DNA of 64,000 nt from Paenibacillus sp. OK003 (GCF_900109515.1 NZ_FOBD01000005.1:310001-374000); one strand, 5' to 3'; counted from the stretch's first letter, positions 1 through 11,136 are shown. Numbers and translations: made by a program. The notes: generated by a model not told the origin, from the sequence alone.

Positions 1-1395
<1,395 letters not shown>

Positions 1396-1533
1396 TGAGA
1401 GTGCACCAGTGAATAGTATTTGGGTGTGTCTAAAAAAATAGACATTTTAAATTGGGGATGCTCATTTTTTAGACATTAAGAGATAAGCCGGAGCGAAGAA
1501 GAGTTGGGATGCTCTGGAATGCTGTGTATACAG

Positions 1534-1580
1534 AAAAACCATGTGCCCTGCAAGAAAGTGGCAGCATGGTTTTTGTTTTT
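1534..1580. terminator. Bidirectional terminator between propeller gene and putB
   Basis: The stem AAAAACCATG/CATGGTTTTT (1534-1543 with 1565-1574) is extended inward by TGCC/GGCA. There is a T-run on either strand. It lies between the convergent ends of the propeller gene and the proline dehydrogenase gene. Confidence 0.8.
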
Positions 1581-1617
1581 ATCATTGCATTTTATATAAG
1601 GGAGTCCAGTCGAGAAA

Positions 1618-2541
1618 TTATCTGAACATGTTTTTGACCACCATCCAGAGATTTGCTGGTTTCTCGGCCAGACGGCGGGTGTAATACGGGTACCACATCG
1701 TTCCATAGGGCACATAACAACGAATACGGTAGCCTTCTCTGGCCAGGCGTTCCTGTTCGCCCATACGCAAGCCGTACAACATTTGAAATTCAAACGCATC
1801 CGGGGAAATTCCCCGATCCTTCGCGTATTGCTTGGTCCAGGTAATGATATGGTCATCATGTGAAGCAACCGCTGTGTATACGCCTTGATCGAGATGGTTA
1901 CGAATCATCGTTTTGAATTGATCAATGACTTCTGAAGTGTTCTGATAAGCTACAGATGCAGGTTCCTTGTAAGCACCTTTGACAAGACGCAGCCGGATTC
2001 CTTCCCGAATCATATCACGTGTATCTTCCACGGTACGATGCAAGTAGGCTTGCAGTACCGTACCTGTATTATCCAGTCCCTCCGAGTGTAAACGGCGCAC
2101 AATATCCAAAGTCGCTTGGGTAAACGGGCTGTCCTCCATATCGATCCGGACGAACAGATTATGCAGCTTCGCTTGGGTGGCAACCGCACGTATATTTCGA
2201 TAACCTTCCTCAGGGTCCAGCGCGAGTCCCATTTGAGTTGGTTTTAGTGAGACATTGGAGTCTGCACCCTGACGGGCAATGCCTTCCACCAGACGTATAT
2301 ACTCATCCCGATACAACGCGGCTTCTCTTAAATGGGTAATGCCCTCGCCCAGATGATCCAGTGTAGCCATAATGCCTTTGTTGTTGAGTACCCGAATCTC
2401 TTCGAGAGCTTCTTCCAGTGTGTTGCCTGCGATAAACTTGCCAGCCAGCTTTTTGCCGTATTTGATGGAGAGATTCTCCACAGCTTTATTACCTGCGACG
2501 GTCAGCAGCGTTTTGCGGTACATTTCCGTTCCGATACTCAT
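1618..2541 (-). CDS. putB: Proline dehydrogenase (FAD-dependent, monofunctional)
   Basis: A 307-residue protein matching Gram-positive monofunctional proline dehydrogenases (PutB/FadM, about 300 residues). It oxidises L-proline to pyrroline-5-carboxylate and passes electrons through FAD to the membrane quinone pool. The (beta/alpha)8 core motifs LRLVKGAYKE and, near the C-terminus, YVPYGTMWYPYYTRRLAE (FAD and substrate binding) are present. The ATG at 2539-2541 has GGAGG about 8 nt upstream. It is divergent from the P5C dehydrogenase gene that performs the next step. A sigma-54 promoter at 2588-2603 points into it, so expression probably needs RpoN and an enhancer-binding activator that is not in this window. 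Confidence 0.93.
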   Translation of the reverse strand: MSIGTEMYRKTLLTVAGNKAVENLSIKYGKKLAGKFIAGNTLEEALEEIRVLNNKGIMATLDHLGEGITHLREAALYRDEYIRLVEGIARQGADSNVSLKPTQMGLALDPEEGYRNIRAVATQAKLHNLFVRIDMEDSPFTQATLDIVRRLHSEGLDNTGTVLQAYLHRTVEDTRDMIREGIRLRLVKGAYKEPASVAYQNTSEVIDQFKTMIRNHLDQGVYTAVASHDDHIITWTKQYAKDRGISPDAFEFQMLYGLRMGEQERLAREGYRIRCYVPYGTMWYPYYTRRLAEKPANLWMVVKNMFR

Positions 2542-2587
2542 CGGGTTTCCTCCTTATGGATCATGTTTCTTTATAACAAAGATATCA

Positions 2588-2603
2588 AGCAATAATCATG
2601 CCA
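2588..2603 (-). promoter_or_regulatory. Sigma-54 (-24/-12) promoter for putB
   Basis: Read on the minus strand this is TGGCATGATTATTGCT. It matches the -24/-12 consensus TGGCAC-N5-TTGCW with one mismatch and the correct GG-to-GC spacing. The predicted start near 2577 leaves a leader of about 35 nt before the ATG, with the RBS inside it. The match is visible; sigma-54 use is inferred from it and from the adjacent rpoN gene. Confidence 0.7.
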
Positions 2604-2640
2604 AGGTTGTTCTGCATAGAAGAAAACGGGCGGTAATTTT

Positions 2641-2674
2641 GAAGGATAATATTTATTTTTAAAAATATTCCTTC
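2641..2674. promoter_or_regulatory. Shared inverted repeat between divergent sigma-54 promoters (candidate activator site)
   Basis: GAAGGATAATATTT and AAATATTCCTTC form an imperfect inverted repeat in the space between the two divergent sigma-54 promoters. That is where an enhancer-binding protein of the RocR/PutR type could serve both. The symmetry is visible; the activator is inferred, and no bacterial enhancer-binding protein gene lies in the window. Confidence 0.45.
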
Positions 2675-2686
2675 ATGAACCGGAGT

Positions 2687-2702
2687 TGGCACGGATCTTG
2701 CT
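2687..2702 (+). promoter_or_regulatory. Sigma-54 (-24/-12) promoter for P5C dehydrogenase gene
   Basis: TGGCACGGATCTTGCT is a full match to the sigma-54 core consensus TGGCAC-N5-TTGCW, preceded by T as expected (YTGGCACG). The predicted start is near 2713, giving a leader of about 74 nt to the ATG at 2787. The spacing and invariant GG/GC dinucleotides are all present. Confidence 0.85.
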
Positions 2703-2786
2703 ACATATATTGGGTGATGAGTAAAGATACATGGTAACTCAGGCAAACAGCCAGCGAACCCCCACATCTGAAGGAGGAAATCATTC

Positions 2787-4334
2787 ATGAATATCCCTTT
2801 TGTTAACGAACCATTCACATCCTTTGCAGTCCCGGCTAACCGGGAAGCTTTTGAGAACGCACTTCGCAAGGTGGAGGCTGAACTTGGCCAGGAATACTCC
2901 ATTATTATTGGTGGACAAAAACTAACAAGCGCCCGCACGGTATCCTCCGTGAATCCTGCGTACAAAAATCAGATCGTCGGAAAGATCTATCAGGCCGATC
3001 AAGAGCTTGCCGAGCAGGCCATCCAGACGGCTGCGGAAACATTTCGCACCTGGAAGCATACGGACCCGAATGAGCGTGCCCGTTATTTGTATAAAGCGGC
3101 GGCGCTCATGCGGCGTCGTAAGCATGAATTTTCGGCATGGATGGTATACGAAGCAGGCAAAACATGGCCAGAAGCGGATGCAGACACAGCCGAAGCTATT
3201 GATTTTATGGAGTTTTATGCCCGTGAGATGCAGCGTCTGAGTGAACCACAGCCGCTCACACGAATTGCAGGCGAAGATAATGAATTGACTTATATTCCGC
3301 TTGGTGTGGGTGTTGTCATTCCGCCATGGAACTTCCCTCTCGCGATTATGGCAGGCATGACTTCTGCTGCATTGGTATCCGGCAACACCGTTGTTTTGAA
3401 GCCAGCCAGTACAACACCGGTTATTGCCGCTAAATTTATGGAGCTGCTTACAGAAGTGGGTGTGCCGGATGGCGTAGTGAACTATTTGCCAGGACCGGGC
3501 AGTGAGGTTGGCGATTATCTGGTGGACCATGCGCTCACCCGCTTTATCAGCTTCACAGGCTCCAGAGACGTCGGTCTGCGGATCAATGAACGTGCAGCAC
3601 GCACCGCACCGGGTCAGAAGTGGATTAAACGGGTGATTGCTGAAATGGGTGGTAAGGATTCAATTGTTGTAGATCGCGACAGTGATCTGGAATTGGCTGC
3701 GGAATCCATCACGGCTTCGGCGTTTGGTTTCTCGGGACAGAAGTGCTCTGCGTGTTCCCGCGCCATTATTCATAAAGATGTATATGACGAGGTACTGCAA
3801 AAAGTGATTGAACGAACCAAGCAGCTGAGCATGGGCAGTCCGCTTGAAGTCGGAAATCAGGTAGGTCCGGTTATCGATGACAAGGCGTATGCCAAGATCA
3901 CAGAATATATTGAAATAGGCAAGGGGGAAGGACGCCTTGTACTCGGTGGTCGTACAGGGAACGAGGCAGGTTATTTCATTGAACCGACCATTATTGCTGA
4001 TGTGGACCCGCAAGCGCGGATTTCACAGGAAGAGATTTTTGGACCGGTGTTGGCCTTTATCAAGGCAGATTCCTTCGGGGATGCATTGGATATTGCCAAT
4101 AATACCGATTATGGACTGACAGGTGCGGTGATCTCGCGCAATCGCGAACATCTGGAACAAGCCAGACGGGAATTTTTTGCGGGGAATCTATACTTTAACC
4201 GTAAATGCACAGGTGCACTCGTGGGTACACATCCATTTGGCGGATTTAACATGTCGGGAACAGATTCCAAGGCAGGGGGAAGAGACTACTTGCTGCTGTT
4301 CACCCAAGCGAAGTTGGTATCCGAGAAATATTAG
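2787..4334 (+). CDS. pruA: L-glutamate gamma-semialdehyde (P5C) dehydrogenase
   Basis: A 515-residue NAD-dependent aldehyde dehydrogenase, the same length as Bacillus RocA/PutC. It converts glutamate-gamma-semialdehyde, in equilibrium with pyrroline-5-carboxylate, to glutamate and completes proline breakdown. Visible features are [10 protein letters not shown] (cofactor and substrate region), AEMGGKDS with the general-base Glu, [12 protein letters not shown] with the catalytic Cys, and [17 protein letters not shown] at 2771-2777 fixes the ATG at 2787. It is divergent from putB and followed by rpoN. A perfect sigma-54 promoter upstream indicates RpoN-dependent induction, probably by proline or arginine as in roc systems (inference). 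Confidence 0.95.
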   Translation: MNIPFVNEPFTSFAVPANREAFENALRKVEAELGQEYSIIIGGQKLTSARTVSSVNPAYKNQIVGKIYQADQELAEQAIQTAAETFRTWKHTDPNERARYLYKAAALMRRRKHEFSAWMVYEAGKTWPEADADTAEAIDFMEFYAREMQRLSEPQPLTRIAGEDNELTYIPLGVGVVIPPWNFPLAIMAGMTSAALVSGNTVVLKPASTTPVIAAKFMELLTEVGVPDGVVNYLPGPGSEVGDYLVDHALTRFISFTGSRDVGLRINERAARTAPGQKWIKRVIAEMGGKDSIVVDRDSDLELAAESITASAFGFSGQKCSACSRAIIHKDVYDEVLQKVIERTKQLSMGSPLEVGNQVGPVIDDKAYAKITEYIEIGKGEGRLVLGGRTGNEAGYFIEPTIIADVDPQARISQEEIFGPVLAFIKADSFGDALDIANNTDYGLTGAVISRNREHLEQARREFFAGNLYFNRKCTGALVGTHPFGGFNMSGTDSKAGGRDYLLLFTQAKLVSEKY

Positions 4335-4452
4335 TTGAAAATTGGGTCTGGGCCCGCTGTAATCGCTTGGTTTTTATGCTATCATTTCCTGAAATAGTCT
4401 TTGTTCGTCAGTATACTGGAGTAGCTTGAGCAGCGCTTAAGGGGGGAGACGG

Positions 4453-5760
4453 ATGTTAGGATTTCAGTTGGTGCAGGAGGGGCGTATTCGATTATCCATT
4501 ACGCCGGAGATGAAGCAATCCATTCATCTGCTGACCTTGTCGGGTCAGGAGCTGACTCGTTATTTGCAGGAGGCGGCGGATGAAAATCCGGTGCTTGAGC
4601 TAGAAGAGCCCTCTACCCTGCGCACCCGTCTTCCCCGACGATTGAATCAGGAGAGGTTCTCCTCTTATGATCCGCTGTTACAGATGAAAGGCGCCGAACC
4701 TACACTTGAACATCTATTGATATCTCAGCTTCGATTGCAGAATCTTCCGCCTGCAATGGAGACAACAGCTGTATATTTGGCTGGTTGTGTCAACGATGAT
4801 GGCTATCTGACGATGGAATTGACGGATGTTGTATCGGCAAGGGGAATATCGATGCCTGAGGCTGAAGCAGCCCTGGACATTCTCCAGTCGCTGGACCCGG
4901 CAGGTGTGGGAGCACGCAACTTGCGTGAATGCTTGCTGCTTCAGATTAGGCGTGATTCATACGCTAACCAGCATGCGGAGCACATGGTGGAGCGAGGTCT
5001 GGAGGAGTTGGTTCGTTTCCATCCAGGCAGAGCAGGAACAAGACTGGGGATTTCGTCACAGCAGGCTCAAGCAGCCTATGATTATATTGCTGGTCTGGAC
5101 CCGAAACCTTGCCGATCCATCGGGTGTACGGAACGTGCACATTATATTATTCCGGATGCCGTTGTGCAGATAAGGAATGATGAGCTTTCTCTACGTTTGA
5201 ATTCAGCGGGTGTGCCGCGGGTATCCCTGAACGAAGCTTTCTGCCGCTGGATCAGGGAGATCGATGCAGACGAGGTCTGGTCTGGCCGGGCAGCAGAGGC
5301 GAGAGCGATCATTCGCAGTGTGCGCATGCGTCGCCGAACTCTGATGCGTGTCCTGGCTGCGATCATGAGTGAACAGGAATCTTTTCTGCGTGAAGGACCT
5401 GCCGGTTTGAAGCCGCTCAATCTGGCGGTGATTGCCGAGGCCATCGGCATGCATGAGTCGACGGTGAGCCGTGCGGTCAATGGCAAATATGTTCAGACAC
5501 CGCATGGTGTGTTTGAGCTCAAGACTTTTTTTGCATCAGGTCTTGAAACAACGAACGGAGAGGTGGCCTCTGCGCCGGCGGTGAAGCTCAGACTGAAAGA
5601 GCTGATTCGTTCTGAACGGGCGGAACGTCCCTACTCAGATAGCCAACTCACGGCATTACTCGCCAGTGAAGGCATCGTGATCTCCCGCAGAACGGTTGCG
5701 AAATACAGGGAAGAGCTTCAAATTTTACCTTCACTTGAGCGTAAACGTTGGGGAAAATGA
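4453..5760 (+). CDS. rpoN: RNA polymerase sigma-54 factor (RpoN/SigL)
   Basis: A 435-residue sigma-54. It has the Gln/Leu-rich region I at the N-terminus (MKQSIHLLTLSGQEL), an acidic region II, the core-binding region, a helix-turn-helix near IAEAIGMHESTVSRAVNGKY, and the RpoN box near the C-terminus read as SRRTVAKYRE (usually ARRTVAKYRE). It directs polymerase to -24/-12 promoters and needs an ATP-dependent activator. The RBS AAGGGGGGAGA precedes the ATG. It lies 118 nt after the P5C dehydrogenase gene, whose promoter and that of putB carry sigma-54 sequences, so part of its regulon is adjacent. Confidence 0.95.
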   Translation: MLGFQLVQEGRIRLSITPEMKQSIHLLTLSGQELTRYLQEAADENPVLELEEPSTLRTRLPRRLNQERFSSYDPLLQMKGAEPTLEHLLISQLRLQNLPPAMETTAVYLAGCVNDDGYLTMELTDVVSARGISMPEAEAALDILQSLDPAGVGARNLRECLLLQIRRDSYANQHAEHMVERGLEELVRFHPGRAGTRLGISSQQAQAAYDYIAGLDPKPCRSIGCTERAHYIIPDAVVQIRNDELSLRLNSAGVPRVSLNEAFCRWIREIDADEVWSGRAAEARAIIRSVRMRRRTLMRVLAAIMSEQESFLREGPAGLKPLNLAVIAEAIGMHESTVSRAVNGKYVQTPHGVFELKTFFASGLETTNGEVASAPAVKLRLKELIRSERAERPYSDSQLTALLASEGIVISRRTVAKYREELQILPSLERKRWGK

Positions 5761-5798
5761 CCCTGTGGTTCAGTAACAAAACATAACTGAGATACAAG

Positions 5799-5842
5799 TA
5801 ACCCCCGCAAGCCGTTGTAACGGTCTGCGGGGGTTATTCGTT
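5799..5842 (+). terminator. Terminator after rpoN
   Basis: An 11-bp perfect stem TAACCCCCGCA/TGCGGGGGTTA (5799-5809 with 5826-5836) with a short U-rich tail. It sits between rpoN and the convergent aspA gene and may act on both. Confidence 0.75.
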
Positions 5843-5922
5843 CCGATTTAACAGCAATCGGAAGGTTGTTCTCTAATCGGAGTGTCAATGTAAATTTTCA
5901 TTAGTTGAACTTAAACAGCTTA

Positions 5923-7353
5923 CTACCGTTCCATATTATGCAGGAAGTGCTCCCCTGCAATACCTGGAGTAGTCATCTGCTCCGGATGCAAAATTTCTTC
6001 CAATTCTTCCGGTGTCAGCAGACCCCGCTCGAGAATGATCTCCTGCAAGGTGTGTCCGGTCTTCAACGCTTCCTTCACAATGGAGGCTGCCACGTCATAG
6101 CCCAGATGTGGATTGAGCGCTGTAATTACACTAAAGCTCTGCTTCATGATCAATGCACAACGCTCACGGTTTGCTTCCATTTCTTCAACAGCATAACGAG
6201 TAAAGACGTCGATACCATTATTCATGATTTTCAGCGATTGCAGCAAGTTGAACGCAATAACGGGACCCATGACATTCAATTCGAATTGACCCGCTTCACA
6301 GGCCATACAGATCGTATGGTCATTGCCCATCACCTGGAAGGACACCTGATTGATCACTTCCGCCATAACCGGGTTCACTTTACCTGGCATAATGGACGAA
6401 CCTGGCTGACGTGGTGGAAGACGCAGCTCATTGAATCCTGCGCGTGGGCCGGAAGCCATCATGCGAATATCGTTACAGATTTTGGACAGACTGACAGCAC
6501 ATACTTTCAGTGCAGCCGACAATTCCAGATAGGCATCCGTATTCTGTGTCGCATCCACAAGATCCTCGGCCGTTTGCAAATTCAATCCTGTCACATCGGA
6601 CAGATGCTCCGTGACCTTGACGATGTATTCCGGTTTCGCGTTAAGACCTGTACCTACAGCCGTCGCACCCAAGTTAATGGTGAGCAGGCGACGATTTGCG
6701 AACTCGAGACGCTCGATATCACGTCCGATAACACGTGCATAGGCACCGAACTCTTGTCCAAGGCGAATAGGCACAGCATCCTGAAGATGTGTCCGACCTA
6801 CTTTGACTACATCGTTAAATTCCTGTTCTTTTTTGCGGAACGCAGCCTGCAGACGCTTCATCGTATCCAGCAGCGTTTCAGACAACCGATACGCAGCAAT
6901 GCGCAGTGCAGTTGGGATGACGTCATTGGTGGATTGGGACATGTTCACATGATTATTCGGGTTACAGTGGAAATAGTCACCCTTGTTCTGCAATAACAGT
7001 TCCAGACCACGATTGGCCAGAATTTCGTTCATATTCATATTCATGGAGGTGCCTGCACCGCCCTGAATAGAGTCAACAATAAAATGATCCAGATGATGGC
7101 CTTTCATCATTTCTTCAGCAGCCATGACGATGACATCGCCAATTTTGCGTGGCAGCATCTTCAGCTCCATATTCGTGATTGCCGCAGCCTTTTTCACCGC
7201 AGCCAGAGCTGTAATCAGCTCCCGGTGTACCGGAACGCCGGTAATCGGGAAGTTCTCCACAGCCCGAACCGTCTGTATTCCGTAATAAGCATAAGCAGGA
7301 ATTTCTTTTTCTCCAATAAAATCTTTCTCCGTCCTTGTGGACATTGTAGACAT
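5923..7353 (-). CDS. aspA: Aspartate ammonia-lyase (aspartase)
   Basis: A 476-residue fumarase/aspartase-superfamily enzyme that converts L-aspartate to fumarate and ammonia. The family signature GSSIMPGKVNP, carrying the catalytic Ser loop, is intact. The N-terminal block (EKEIPAYAYYGIQT) and HVNMSQSTND are also typical of AspA. The open frame extends to 7398, but the ATG at 7353 has GGAGG 8 nt upstream and gives the family's usual N-terminus, so it is chosen. It is convergent with rpoN. Aspartase would feed amino-acid nitrogen and carbon into the TCA cycle, matching the proline genes nearby. Confidence 0.93.
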   Translation of the reverse strand: MSTMSTRTEKDFIGEKEIPAYAYYGIQTVRAVENFPITGVPVHRELITALAAVKKAAAITNMELKMLPRKIGDVIVMAAEEMMKGHHLDHFIVDSIQGGAGTSMNMNMNEILANRGLELLLQNKGDYFHCNPNNHVNMSQSTNDVIPTALRIAAYRLSETLLDTMKRLQAAFRKKEQEFNDVVKVGRTHLQDAVPIRLGQEFGAYARVIGRDIERLEFANRRLLTINLGATAVGTGLNAKPEYIVKVTEHLSDVTGLNLQTAEDLVDATQNTDAYLELSAALKVCAVSLSKICNDIRMMASGPRAGFNELRLPPRQPGSSIMPGKVNPVMAEVINQVSFQVMGNDHTICMACEAGQFELNVMGPVIAFNLLQSLKIMNNGIDVFTRYAVEEMEANRERCALIMKQSFSVITALNPHLGYDVAASIVKEALKTGHTLQEIILERGLLTPEELEEILHPEQMTTPGIAGEHFLHNMER

Positions 7354-7607
7354 TTCGTTCGCCTCCAGTGGCATCCAAAAATAGGTCAGCTCCGGCAATG
7401 CCGAAGCGCACTCAGTATATCATTTAAGCAAAATGGATGCCAAGCTAAATCATTTCACCCTTCTTGCCGATAAATAATTTAAATTAAGGATATCACCTTG
7501 GCAGATTACAAAGGTTCAGTCAGTCAAAACTCGTCTTATCCATTATGCTCTACTTAGAGGAGAAGTCATGCATGAGGAATAAGATGGTTGGTGGATTTGT
7601 CGTTTTC

Positions 7608-7623
7608 AGTGATCTAAATCACA
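7608..7623 (+). promoter_or_regulatory. Fnr/Crp-like site upstream of chemoreceptor gene
   Basis: AGTGATCTAAATCACA is close to the Fnr/Crp palindrome TGTGA-N6-TCACA. Its centre (7615.5) lies about 41.5 nt upstream of the start predicted from the -10 box TAAAAT at 7645-7650, the usual position of a class II activator site. The remainder of the aspA-chemoreceptor gap (7354-7607) shows nothing else recognisable. Confidence 0.45.
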
Positions 7624-7677
7624 TGTTATTTAGTTATCTACTGGTAAAATAGGAAAAAAGGACTATGAGGTGTCAAT

Positions 7678-8955
7678 ATGAAATGGACTTTAGGCGCAAA
7701 AACCGTCGCAGGTTTAGTACTGATTTCACTGATTACGTACGGAACTAGCGGCTTTTTTATATTTTTCCTTCAGGACTGGCTCGCGTTCTCCATGCCAAGC
7801 TGGTTGTATATATCTATCGTACTCATCATGGGCGTATGCTGGAACGCGATCCTGGGCTGGTTTGCCTCTCGTTGGTTGACTCGTCCAATTGTGCATTTGT
7901 CCCGTGCGGCGCAACAAATTTCATCGGGGGATTTGACGGCTGAAGTTCCAGAGCGGCGTACACAGGATGAAATTACTGTATTATATGATGCTTTTCGCGT
8001 AATGGTTTTTAATCTGAGAAGTATTGTAAACGATATTACAGAAAGTACACGTACAACCTCACAGAACGCCCAGTCACTTAGTGAAGCAATCGCCCAGGCA
8101 GCGGAGCAGATCGAGATGATGTCTGATGCGGTGGATCATATTGCTGTGGGTGTGGAAGAGCAGAAGACGACTTCACATCAGTCGTTGATTACAGCAGATG
8201 AGATGTTGAACGATTTTCAGCGTATGCACAGTCAGTCGATTGGGATGACAGAGATGTCCGGCCAGATGGAACGTTCAGTAGATCATACGAAGCAGACCTT
8301 CTCTTCTCTGATGAAAGGAATGGACGAGCTGACGGAATCTCACAACCGTTCCCGTGACATTATGGTGCTGCTTGAGAAGGAAGCCTCGGATATTGAAGCC
8401 ATTACCCAGTCCGTCAAAAACATTGCAGAGGAAACAGGGCTGCTTGCCCTGAATGCTTCCATTGAAGCTGCACGTGCAGGAGAAGAGGGATCGGGCTTTG
8501 CTGTGGTGGCACAGCAGATTCGTAAGCTGGCAGACGAGAGCAAACAATCGGTGCATCGGATTAATGAGCTGATTAGCCGCGTACAGCAGCGGATTAAAGA
8601 TACAGCTCAACTGATTCATGAACAGCACGGCCTCGTAGTGAACGAGTCGGAGCGTACGATCTCGGTTGATCAGACGTTGCAGGAGCTTACAGGTACGGTA
8701 GAAGTGTTTATGAAGGGTGCTCATGACATCGGATCCAAAATTGGGGAGCAGACCAGCCGCGTGGAGCAGACGCATGGTCATGTGAAAAAGATTCAGGGGA
8801 AAGCCGGATCATTCTCGGATGAGGCGAGACGGATTATGGATGCAGCACATGAAGAGACGGCAATCATGCAGGAGATTTCATCTTCCGCTGAAGAGCTGAG
8901 ACAGTTAACAGATCGATTAATGGACAAAACGAAAGCATTTCGGATGCAGCCTTGA
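7678..8955 (+). CDS. Methyl-accepting chemotaxis protein without large periplasmic domain
   Basis: A 425-residue chemoreceptor. Two membrane helices (about 8-30 and 38-58) are separated by only a few residues, so there is no sizeable extracellular sensor domain. A HAMP domain (about 60-112) and a long methyl-accepting coiled coil follow, with the conserved hairpin tip [20 protein letters not shown]. It should signal through CheW/CheA. Sensing may be membrane-linked or via energy or redox state, which fits the Fnr-like site upstream (inference). GAGGTG precedes the ATG. The ligand is unknown. Confidence 0.9.
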   Translation: MKWTLGAKTVAGLVLISLITYGTSGFFIFFLQDWLAFSMPSWLYISIVLIMGVCWNAILGWFASRWLTRPIVHLSRAAQQISSGDLTAEVPERRTQDEITVLYDAFRVMVFNLRSIVNDITESTRTTSQNAQSLSEAIAQAAEQIEMMSDAVDHIAVGVEEQKTTSHQSLITADEMLNDFQRMHSQSIGMTEMSGQMERSVDHTKQTFSSLMKGMDELTESHNRSRDIMVLLEKEASDIEAITQSVKNIAEETGLLALNASIEAARAGEEGSGFAVVAQQIRKLADESKQSVHRINELISRVQQRIKDTAQLIHEQHGLVVNESERTISVDQTLQELTGTVEVFMKGAHDIGSKIGEQTSRVEQTHGHVKKIQGKAGSFSDEARRIMDAAHEETAIMQEISSSAEELRQLTDRLMDKTKAFRMQP

Positions 8956-9123
8956 GCTGTTTCCGGGATGTTTTTTTGCTTATTATGGTTAAAGACGAAC
9001 ATTCTTTCGTAAAAACTGAAATATGTAAAGATATTTTTATGAAACATTAACAAAATCGCAACGCTTGGGCGATAAATGAAGATATAATGGTAGTATTACA
9101 CTACAGATAAGGAGCCCAGCATA

Positions 9124-9969
9124 TTGAAAACTTGGACAGGTATCCTGCTGATGATTATTTTGGCGGTAGCTACGATTAGTACAACTTCGTCTGCCCGAAC
9201 CATGAATGAATCGCAAAAACAGCTTAACATAGATGATCAATCCAGCCAGACCTCAGCGGTCGTGGCTTCCAATATAGAAACAATGAATGAAACCACTTTT
9301 ACAACGAAAGAAGCAACCTCCGTCAAGGAGGAATACATCTCTGTTGCTCCGGAAAATGAGAACGTAAGACTGTACCCCATGAAAGTGGAGGGTTCAGGAT
9401 ATATATATAACGGAATGGTGCTGGAAGTGGACGGTAAGACACAAGAATTTAGTGATTGGAAGGGAGAAGGCGGGTCTTACAAACCTGAAGTACACGAGCT
9501 GGATCTGAATGGAGATGGCCAGAAAGAGATCGTTGTTTTGTATACGGAAGGTCATGGAACAGGTATTTATTTGGGACAAGCCCGTATCATTAATCCGATA
9601 ACGCTGGAAGAGATGAAGATGCAATCTCTGGATGAGATTGTGAAGCAGCATGTGGAGTCAAAGGTTACGGTTGGATCAGACCGTGTAGATGTTGATGTTG
9701 CCGTTGATGGGGTTCAAGCAGAACCTTCACGGATCGAAGGAGACACGAGTGGCGGCTTGTATAACAAAGAGTTGGGATTCGGTGGAGTAACGTATTACAG
9801 CGTGGAGGATGGCCAACTTGTCGTATCAGCAGCAGGATCTTACGGTGCAGCTTTATATGCTGGTGATCTGACATTCGCTTATGTGTATCAAGATGGCGAG
9901 TGGAAAGCTGCAAATTTGAAATACAGCATGGAAGTGTATGAAGAAGAATATTATGAATCTTTTGATTGA
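9124..9969 (+). CDS. Secreted protein of unknown function with FG-GAP-like Asp-rich motif
   Basis: A 281-residue protein with an N-terminal hydrophobic export signal (residues 5-24) and then a soluble region. The start is TTG at 9124, supported by AAGGAG 7-8 nt upstream; no ATG fits. The segment ELDLNGDGQKEIVVLYTEG resembles the calcium-binding DxNxDG loops of FG-GAP/VCBS repeats. The C-terminus is acidic and tyrosine-rich. It is probably extracellular or wall-associated. No family was recognised with confidence. A terminator at 10094 ends the transcript. Confidence 0.75.
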   Translation: MKTWTGILLMIILAVATISTTSSARTMNESQKQLNIDDQSSQTSAVVASNIETMNETTFTTKEATSVKEEYISVAPENENVRLYPMKVEGSGYIYNGMVLEVDGKTQEFSDWKGEGGSYKPEVHELDLNGDGQKEIVVLYTEGHGTGIYLGQARIINPITLEEMKMQSLDEIVKQHVESKVTVGSDRVDVDVAVDGVQAEPSRIEGDTSGGLYNKELGFGGVTYYSVEDGQLVVSAAGSYGAALYAGDLTFAYVYQDGEWKAANLKYSMEVYEEEYYESFD

Positions 9970-10093
9970 TAGGGTCGTGTAGACATCTGGTGGGACGAAG
10001 GTTGGCAGTTCTCGTGGTGAAAGAGAAGTTCTGCCAGATAAGGATGTGCAAAGAATATCTTCCTTTCTGCCTTATCGGGCAGTAGGAAACGGG

Positions 10094-10131
10094 ACGAGGC
10101 TGAAAAAAATCGGGACATTCAGCCTCGTTTT
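10094..10131 (+). terminator. Terminator after secreted protein gene
   Basis: The stem ACGAGGCTGAA/TTCAGCCTCGT is followed by TTTTG, 125 nt downstream of the stop at 9969. Confidence 0.8.
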
Positions 10132-10246
10132 GTGCTGCCTACAGATAGGAACAATGTACTAAAAATGCAGTAAACAATTGACATTATCACTTTAGTCGTT
10201 TAAATGTATAAAGGACAAATTATTTTAACGTTCAGGAGGGATTTTG

Positions 10247-10954
10247 ATGAAGAAGAAGGTTGTACTGGGTTTGATGGTGGGCACATTAACTCTTGGAATC
10301 GGGACGGGTGCACTCGCAGCAACAGGGTTGGAACAGATTAAAGCTTATCTGAACAGCAAGATTACGCTAAAACTGGATGGTGCCACGGTGACAGCCAAAG
10401 ATGCCAATGGTAAAACGGTGTTGCCTATTACGTATAACGGAACAACTTATTTGCCTGTGCGTGCTGTGGGATCCTTGCTTGGAACAGAGATCACGTATGA
10501 CAGTGCAACTTCATCCGTCCTCATTGGCGGAACGAATGGATCTGCGCCTGTAACTAACGGAAAAGTAACGCTGAGTGCACTTGGAACATCCGTACTGGGA
10601 TCTACCGCATGGCACACCAAAGATCCTAAGGATACCACATATAAAGGCAAGGATTACAAGGATGTTTATCTGCATAATGATCCTTCAAAACAGGGGGACG
10701 ACATCCAGATTAATACGGGTAAAAAATATTCTTCTTTGCACCTGGAACTTGCCGCGCTAACAGGAAATCAGGAGATTCATATCTATAATCAGGATCTCGC
10801 GACACTCAAAAAGTTCAATATCACTCCAGAAAGCGGTATGATGAGTATAGATGTGGACGTTAAAGGTACAGACGCTGTCTATGTCGAGATTGTGTCAGAA
10901 GATCCAGATTCGGCTCTGTTTGTACCGCTGACAACATCGTATCTGACGAAGTAA
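10247..10954 (+). CDS. Exported protein with copper amine oxidase N-terminal-like domain
   Basis: A 235-residue protein. Residues 1-25 are a signal peptide ending near ALAA. Residues about 35-95 match the copper-amine-oxidase-N1 stalk module common in Paenibacillus secreted proteins (ITYNGTTYLPVRAVGSLLG). The remaining ~140 residues (from LSALG to the C-terminus) are a beta-rich domain of unknown function. The ATG at 10247 follows CAGGAGGG; a TTG one codon earlier is less likely. It is monocistronic, with a strong terminator downstream. The module is structural in known proteins; no catalytic role is implied. Confidence 0.85.
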   Translation: MKKKVVLGLMVGTLTLGIGTGALAATGLEQIKAYLNSKITLKLDGATVTAKDANGKTVLPITYNGTTYLPVRAVGSLLGTEITYDSATSSVLIGGTNGSAPVTNGKVTLSALGTSVLGSTAWHTKDPKDTTYKGKDYKDVYLHNDPSKQGDDIQINTGKKYSSLHLELAALTGNQEIHIYNQDLATLKKFNITPESGMMSIDVDVKGTDAVYVEIVSEDPDSALFVPLTTSYLTK

Positions 10955-11010
10955 AACACAAAATTTGCAGGTTTGCCACCTTACAGAAGGGGCAAGGCAA
11001 GCCTAAACAT

Positions 11011-11086
11011 AAAAAAACGATGATTCACCAGGGATTCCTGAACCGTATCCGGTATTCAGAGTTGCCTGGTGAACATCGTTTTTATT
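11011..11086. terminator. Bidirectional terminator
   Basis: A long stem combines AACGATG-TTCACCAGG and CCTGGTGAA-CATCGTT with one bulged A, with A/T runs on both sides. It lies between the convergent genes ending at 10954 and 11137. Confidence 0.85.
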
Positions 11087-11136
11087 TTTGTTTTGAATTG
11101 AAATCTTTTTGCTGAATTACACGCCAGTTACGAATA

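Noticed and set aside
5905..6996. A 363-codon open frame on the plus strand.
   Set aside because: Antisense shadow of aspA; composition is unlike a protein and aspA is a clear family match on the other strand.
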